DNA of 46,609 nucleotides from positions 1 to 46,609 of the forward strand of contig CAKRWT010000020.1 in NCBI GenBank assembly GCA_934418125.1, in the 5' to 3' direction. The position numbers and the translations under genes are program-made. The stretch comes from an uncultured Lachnospiraceae bacterium. GTDB lineage: Bacteria; Bacillota; Clostridia; Lachnospirales; Lachnospiraceae. Below, piece by piece: positions 42,499 to 46,609 of the stretch (positions are counted from its first letter, which is position 1; each line of letters starts with the position of its first letter). The notes under the pieces are model-generated. The model had not been told where the DNA came from and ran no database searches. It saw only the letters and a program-made list of their open reading frames with translations.

Positions 42499-43932
42499 AT
42501 GAGTAAACAATATGAAACAGTGATTGGTCTGGAGGTTCACGTAGAACTCGCCACCAGGACCAAGATTTTCTGCGGCTGCTCCACCGCTTTTGGGGCAAAG
42601 CCCAATACACAGACCTGTCCGGTGTGTACCGGTATGCCGGGTTCTCTGCCGGTGTTGAATAAACAGGTGTTAGAATATGCCATTGCAGTCGGTCTTGCCA
42701 CCAACTGCGATATTACCAGATATGCCAAGTTTGACAGAAAGAATTATTTCTATCCGGATAACCCACAGAACTACCAGATTTCCCAGTTGTATCTGCCTAT
42801 CTGCCGGAACGGCGGTGTGGAAATTGAGACAGAAGAAGGTGGCGTAAAGACGGTGGGGATTCACGAAATCCACATGGAAGAGGATGCCGGAAAATTGATT
42901 CACGATGACTGGGAGGACTGTTCCCTGGTGGATTACAACCGTTCCGGTGTTCCCCTGATTGAGATTGTATCGGAACCGGATATGCGCAGCGCGGAGGAAG
43001 TCATTGCCTATCTGGAGAAGTTACGGCTTATTATCCAGTATCTTGGTGCATCGGACTGTAAATTACAGGAAGGCTCCATGCGGGCAGATGTAAACCTGTC
43101 TGTCAGGGAGGTGGGGACTGAGGCTTTCGGAACCAGGACAGAGATGAAGAACTTAAACTCTTTTAAAGCGATTTCCAGAGCCATTGCCGGAGAGACCGAG
43201 AGACAGATTGATTTAATCGAATCCGGGGAAAAGGTAGTACAGGAGACCAGAAGATGGGATGATACCAAAGGCGAATCCTACGCCATGCGAAGTAAGGAAG
43301 ATGCCCAGGATTACCGTTATTTCCCAGACCCTGACTTAGTGCCGATTCAGGTCAGCGATGAAATGCTGGAGGAAATCAGGAACAAACAGCCGGAATTCCG
43401 TACCGAGAAAAGGAAACGGTATAAGGAAGAGTTCGATATTCCGGATTATGATATCGAAATCATCACGGCTTCCAAACACATGGCAGATATTTTTGAAGCC
43501 ACAGTGGCTATCTGCAACCAGCCGAAAAAGGTATCCAACTGGCTGATGGTAGAAACCATGCGCCTGATGAAGGAAAAGGAAGTGGAGGCAGAGAATCTGC
43601 TGTTTTCACCGGAAAATCTGGCAAAGCTGATTCAGCTTGCAGACAGCAAGGCAATCAACAGCTCCGTTGCCAAAGAAGTCTTTGAGGTTATGTTTGAACA
43701 GAATGTAGACCCGGAGCAGTATGTGGAAGAAAAGGGCCTTAAGACGGTCAATGATGAAGGGGCACTGCGCAAGAAAGTAGAAGAAGTGATTGCAGCCAAT
43801 CCCCAGTCTGTTGCCGATTACCACAGTGGTAAGGAGAAAGCCATCGGCTTCTTGGTAGGACAGACGATGAAAGCCATGAAGGGCAAAGCAGACCCGGGAA
43901 TGGTCAATAAAATGTTAAAAGAACTGTTATAA
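42499..43932 (+). CDS. gatB: Asp/Glu-tRNA amidotransferase subunit B
   Basis: The 477-residue kinase/tRNA-binding subunit activates the Asp or Glu on the misacylated tRNA. YETVIGLEVHVEL at the N-terminus, the zinc Cys cluster CGCSTAFGAKPNTQTCPVC and the RADVNLSVR segment are characteristic. A YqeY-like tail domain (from about 400) ends in KGKADPGMVNKMLKELL. ATG at 42499 is preferred (GAGG six bases upstream); ATGs at 42487 and 42493 are in frame. The last six bases overlap the convergent gene at 43927, with no terminator between. Confidence 0.95.
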   Translation: MSKQYETVIGLEVHVELATRTKIFCGCSTAFGAKPNTQTCPVCTGMPGSLPVLNKQVLEYAIAVGLATNCDITRYAKFDRKNYFYPDNPQNYQISQLYLPICRNGGVEIETEEGGVKTVGIHEIHMEEDAGKLIHDDWEDCSLVDYNRSGVPLIEIVSEPDMRSAEEVIAYLEKLRLIIQYLGASDCKLQEGSMRADVNLSVREVGTEAFGTRTEMKNLNSFKAISRAIAGETERQIDLIESGEKVVQETRRWDDTKGESYAMRSKEDAQDYRYFPDPDLVPIQVSDEMLEEIRNKQPEFRTEKRKRYKEEFDIPDYDIEIITASKHMADIFEATVAICNQPKKVSNWLMVETMRLMKEKEVEAENLLFSPENLAKLIQLADSKAINSSVAKEVFEVMFEQNVDPEQYVEEKGLKTVNDEGALRKKVEEVIAANPQSVADYHSGKEKAIGFLVGQTMKAMKGKADPGMVNKMLKELL

Positions 43933-44724
43933 TCCAAGATATTCCAGAAAAGCAATTGCCGTATTGGTGTCCTCGTAAGTAACGGGGATACCAAGAATGG
44001 CTTCGGAAGGATAGCCCTGGAAGGAATAATCATTCTCTGCAAGATAGTCATAACAGCCGGAGGACTGCATCTTATCAGTATCCCCGACATAGAAACCAAC
44101 GGCAATGGGCTGCTCCATGGTGGAGGGGTCATTGTGGTTGATAACCTTGGCGTAAATGGCATTCTGGGCTTCTTCCGACATTAAAGTATCCTCGTCGCTG
44201 TCAAAGGCAGCGGCATCTGTATAATAGAAGTAATCTTTATATTTCTCAATCTGTTCCGGTGTCAGGATATCCTCCAGATTCGCAAAATACTGAAACTGTG
44301 CATAACTTTCAAAGGTCTCCGTGTCAGCAACAAAAGCTCCCACAGAACCAGCCTGCATCAGAGCTACCAGCTTCTCCTGATTGGCGATAGCGTACTGGGA
44401 AGATGACATTTCCGACAACTGGATAGAGTTATCGATATAGACAGAGTACTCATCGGTATCAATACCGGCATATTCCGCAAATTCTTCGCTCCAGGTATCG
44501 CTCAGAGTATAATCATTATAGGCAGCATTGACGAAGGTTGCATAGAAAGCATAGTCCTTGTGATTCCGGTACTGGTTCACAAAAGTTACAATCAGCACAA
44601 TCACAGCCACAGCCACCAAAAGATGCACCTTATAATAATACCAGAAATAAGAAAGCTTTTCCTTCAGGGTCATTTCGTTTAATGCCTTTTTCTGCTGCTC
44701 GCGAATATCTTCGATTACTGACAT
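43927..44724 (-). CDS. Single-span membrane protein with large extracytoplasmic domain, unknown
   Basis: The 265-residue protein has a cytoplasmic tail (EDIREQQKKALNEMTLKEKLSYFWYYYKVH), one membrane helix (about 35-52) and a ~210-residue acidic outer domain rich in Asp, Glu, Tyr and Ala. The outer domain includes SGCYDYLAENDYSFQGYPSEAILGIPVTYEDTNTAIAFLEYLG. The tail resembles that of many uncharacterised Lachnospiraceae envelope proteins, and the outer part has the flow of a solute-binding-like fold. I cannot name a family. AGAGGA precedes the ATG. It overlaps gatB by six bases at the 3' ends. Confidence 0.75.
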   Translation of the reverse strand: MSVIEDIREQQKKALNEMTLKEKLSYFWYYYKVHLLVAVAVIVLIVTFVNQYRNHKDYAFYATFVNAAYNDYTLSDTWSEEFAEYAGIDTDEYSVYIDNSIQLSEMSSSQYAIANQEKLVALMQAGSVGAFVADTETFESYAQFQYFANLEDILTPEQIEKYKDYFYYTDAAAFDSDEDTLMSEEAQNAIYAKVINHNDPSTMEQPIAVGFYVGDTDKMQSSGCYDYLAENDYSFQGYPSEAILGIPVTYEDTNTAIAFLEYLGL

Positions 44725-45022
44725 GATTTATCCTCTTATTGTTATATTTTAGCCACTTATGCACCATTGTGTCCGGAGCGGAGCGAAAGCGTCTCCTGGA
44801 TGGCTGTTTATTTGCACATAATCCATATCGCTATCGATTATCTATGGTGCAAAATCTTACCATAGGGATATGATATATAGAAGAAAAAACAATGTCAATG
44901 AAACATCTGTGAATTAAATATGAAATTTTATTTATTTTTATTTTCAGGGTGCTATGCTTGCAAGTTTTTTTGATTTGTTATATGATATTTTTATATTTTC
45001 GGAAACCATGGAGGAAAACAGG
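44725..45022. other. Intergenic region with dyad-rich sequence
   Basis: It contains TTGCAC...CCATA (44811-44826) facing TATGGTGCAA (44842-44851), and a CGGAG...CTCC hairpin with an inner GCGAAAGC (about 44775-44799). No ORF with a ribosome binding site and no known riboswitch core is seen. Confidence 0.4.
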
Positions 45023-45517
45023 ATGAGTGAAACTTATGTAGAATGTCTGGTGGCTAGAAAGCCTTCTACATTACTTAGTTTTATCAAGGTACTGTTAATT
45101 ATGCTGACAATTGTATTTGTGATATTGGGAATCGCTTTCATACCGATGCTTCTGGCTGCCATTATTACAGGCGCAGGTGCTTATTTCGCATATATGAGTG
45201 CAGATGTAGAGTATGAATACCTGTATCTGGACAAGGAAATCAGTGTGGATAAGGTTATGGCAAAGAGCAAGAGAAAGAAAGCCGGTAACTACGAGGTGGA
45301 GAAGATAGAAGTTCTCGCACCGTTTAATTCCCACAGACTGGATTCCTATAAGAATCGTAATTTAAAGACTGTTGACTACAGTTCTGGGATTGTTAATCAG
45401 CCGGAGCGCAGATATATGATGATTTGCAATGGTGACACGAGGGTGATTTTTGAACCCAATGAGGCAATGATTAAGGCAATACAGAGCGTAGCTCCCCGTA
45501 AAGTTTTTACGGATTGA
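45023..45517 (+). CDS. DUF6106-type membrane protein
   Basis: The 164-residue protein starts MSETYVECLVARKPS, which I recall as DUF6106 in Clostridia. Two close hydrophobic segments (about 20-56) form a hairpin. A cytoplasmic domain follows with YEYLYLDKEISVDKVMAKSKRKKAGNYEV and RRYMMICNGDTRVIFEPNEAMIKAIQ, a pattern reminiscent of PH-like membrane-associated domains. ATG 45023 is chosen because GGAGG lies eight bases upstream; the open frame goes back to 44954. Function is unknown. Confidence 0.75.
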   Translation: MSETYVECLVARKPSTLLSFIKVLLIMLTIVFVILGIAFIPMLLAAIITGAGAYFAYMSADVEYEYLYLDKEISVDKVMAKSKRKKAGNYEVEKIEVLAPFNSHRLDSYKNRNLKTVDYSSGIVNQPERRYMMICNGDTRVIFEPNEAMIKAIQSVAPRKVFTD

Positions 45518-45526
45518 TGAATAATC

Positions 45527-45556
45527 AGCGCAAACCAGCTATGTTTTGCGCTTTTT
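45527..45556 (+). terminator. Terminator after the DUF6106-type gene
   Basis: AGCGCAAA (45527-45534) pairs with TTTGCGCT (45545-45552) around a 10-nt loop, followed by TTTTATTA. Confidence 0.8.
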
Positions 45557-45559
45557 ATT

Positions 45560-45624
45560 ACTTCATAGGAATTCCTGTGAAGTAAAAATATGAATGTGCC
45601 GAGGCACATTCTTTTTCATATTTT
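45560..45624 (+). promoter_or_regulatory. Tandem hairpins in front of guaB, possible attenuator
   Basis: A 24-base near-perfect palindrome (45560-45583, ACTTCA..TGAAGT around AGGAATTCCT) is followed by a hairpin GAATGTGC/GCACATTC (45592-45611, loop CGAG) with five T (45612-45616). An outer pairing AAAATATGAA (45585-45594) with TTCATATTTT (45615-45624) competes with or extends that stem. No promoter is evident between this T-tract and the guaB start 46 bases on. The structure may therefore be a transcribed leader terminator, unless it merely ends the upstream gene. Confidence 0.5.
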
Positions 45625-45661
45625 TCATATATAGAAGAAATAGAAATCAGGAGGACAGAAG

Positions 45662-46609
45662 ATGGGTCAGATTATTGGCGAAGGAATTACTTTTGATGAT
45701 GTACTGTTAGTTCCCAGTTATTCACAGGTAATCCCGAATCAGGTAGACTTAACAACTTGGCTTACGAAGAAAATCAAGCTGAACATTCCTATGATGAGTG
45801 CGGGAATGGATACGGTAACCGAACACAGGATGGCAATTGCCATGGCAAGACAGGGTGGTATCGGTATTATCCATAAAAATATGTCAATTGAGGCGCAGGC
45901 TGAAGAGGTAGATAAAGTAAAACGTTCCGAGAACGGTGTTATTACCGATCCATTTTCATTAACTCCGGACCATACATTGGCGGATGCAGATGCATTGATG
46001 GCCAAGTTCAGAATTTCCGGTGTACCGATTACCGAAGGAAGAAAATTAGTCGGTATCATTACAAACCGTGACCTTAAATTTGAAACCGATTTTACAAAGA
46101 AAATCAAAGAATCCATGACATCAGAAGGACTGATTACGGCAAAAGCCGGCATCAATCTGGAAGAGGCAAAGCAGATTCTTGCAAAGGCAAGAAAAGAGAA
46201 GCTGCCTATCGTGGATGATGATTATAATCTGGTAGGATTGATTACCATTAAGGATATTGAGAAGACTATCAAATATCCTTTGGCTGCAAAGGATAGCCAG
46301 GGCAGATTGCTCTGTGGTGCCGGTGTAGGTATTACTGCTAACGTATTAGACCGTGTAGGTGCGCTGGTAGATGCCAAGGTAGATGTCATTGTTCTGGATT
46401 CCGCCCACGGACATTCTGAGAACGTACTTCGCTGCCTGAGAATGATTAAAGAGAAATTTCCGGATGTACAGGTCATCGCAGGAAATGTAGCAACCGGAGA
46501 AGGAACCAAAGCTCTGATTGAAGCCGGGGCAGATGCTGTAAAAGTTGGTATCGGACCTGGTTCTATCTGTACCACCCGTGTGGTTGCTGGTATCGGTGTA
46601 CCACAGATT
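45662..46609 (+). CDS. guaB: IMP dehydrogenase (partial, runs off the window)
   Basis: The first 316 residues are visible with no stop before the window end. The enzyme oxidises IMP to XMP, the first step to [20 protein letters not shown] is the classic N-terminus. Two CBS modules occupy about 90-205 ([40 protein letters not shown]). The IMP-binding and NAD regions [12 protein letters not shown] and [24 protein letters not shown] lead to [11 protein letters not shown], which holds the catalytic Cys. AGGAGG precedes the ATG. Two hairpins lie immediately upstream. Confidence 0.96.
   Translation, partial: MGQIIGEGITFDDVLLVPSYSQVIPNQVDLTTWLTKKIKLNIPMMSAGMDTVTEHRMAIAMARQGGIGIIHKNMSIEAQAEEVDKVKRSENGVITDPFSLTPDHTLADADALMAKFRISGVPITEGRKLVGIITNRDLKFETDFTKKIKESMTSEGLITAKAGINLEEAKQILAKARKEKLPIVDDDYNLVGLITIKDIEKTIKYPLAAKDSQGRLLCGAGVGITANVLDRVGALVDAKVDVIVLDSAHGHSENVLRCLRMIKEKFPDVQVIAGNVATGEGTKALIEAGADAVKVGIGPGSICTTRVVAGIGVPQI

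Noticed and set aside
45518..45661. Purine riboswitch before guaB
   Set aside because: The conserved core with its two loop-loop motifs was looked for and is absent; only plain hairpins are seen.
1..46609. CRISPR array or tandem repeat array
   Set aside because: No regularly spaced repeats were seen; the direct repeats near 36250 are short and occur twice only.

Overview
The window reads as a chromosomal segment of a low-to-mid GC Gram-positive anaerobe, most likely a gut Lachnospiraceae (Clostridia). The reasons are the gene content (DapL-type lysine pathway, GSI-alpha glutamine synthetase followed by an ANTAR regulator, aspS-gatCAB under a T-box, GH20 and ABC sugar uptake genes, many lipoproteins), strong AGGAGG-type ribosome binding sites, and consensus SigA promoters. 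The genus cannot be fixed from sequence reading alone. Apart from the tail of a serine recombinase at the left edge, it looks like ordinary core and near-core chromosome. I see no CRISPR array, rRNA, tRNA or complete insertion sequence.

Layout. 1-360: end of a large serine recombinase, the edge of a mobile element. 451-3874: lspA, a divergent carbamate kinase on the minus strand, and a PAS/degenerate-GGDEF/EAL protein. 3992-9030: a sugar catabolic module with a divergent LacI-type regulator, a xylulokinase-type kinase, a DUF4867 cupin-like protein and an L-fucose/arabinose isomerase-type enzyme. A near-consensus promoter there has a dyad operator at its start site. 9071-13631: membrane and envelope genes (DUF308/HdeD-like plus CLC channel operon, a 2TM potassium channel, an orphan FliD-like protein, a PfoR-type PTS-IIC-like transporter). 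13790-19819: one probable operon with a small membrane protein, a polysaccharide deacetylase and a complete sugar ABC transporter whose binding protein is predicted to be anchored at both ends. 19914-26850: lipoproteins, a cytidylate-kinase-like protein, an acyltransferase-3/unknown/glycosyltransferase group, hisC and a small multidrug-export-type protein. 26923-33436: a multidomain GH20 hexosaminidase, a methyltransferase, hslO (Hsp33) and nadE.

34030-38433 carries glnA with a structured leader, an ANTAR-domain regulator whose receiver lacks the phosphoacceptor Asp, then dapF and dapL. 38500-43932 is a textbook T-box leader followed by aspS-gatC-gatA-gatB. This arrangement, with a His in the RDHGG motif of AspRS, fits tRNA-dependent asparagine (and probably glutamine) formation by a non-discriminating AspRS and GatCAB. 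The right end has two uncharacterised membrane proteins and the first two thirds of guaB behind tandem hairpins.

The strongest candidate for something under-described is the glnA leader (34067-34118). It can fold either as one long hairpin followed by a short U-rich tail, or as two small hairpins with similar loops. The probable RNA-binding antiterminator is encoded just downstream of glnA, and its pseudo-receiver suggests it is controlled by something other than phosphorylation. A second noteworthy RNA feature is a 13-nt perfect complement of the T-box terminator arm and U-tract placed just upstream of aspS.
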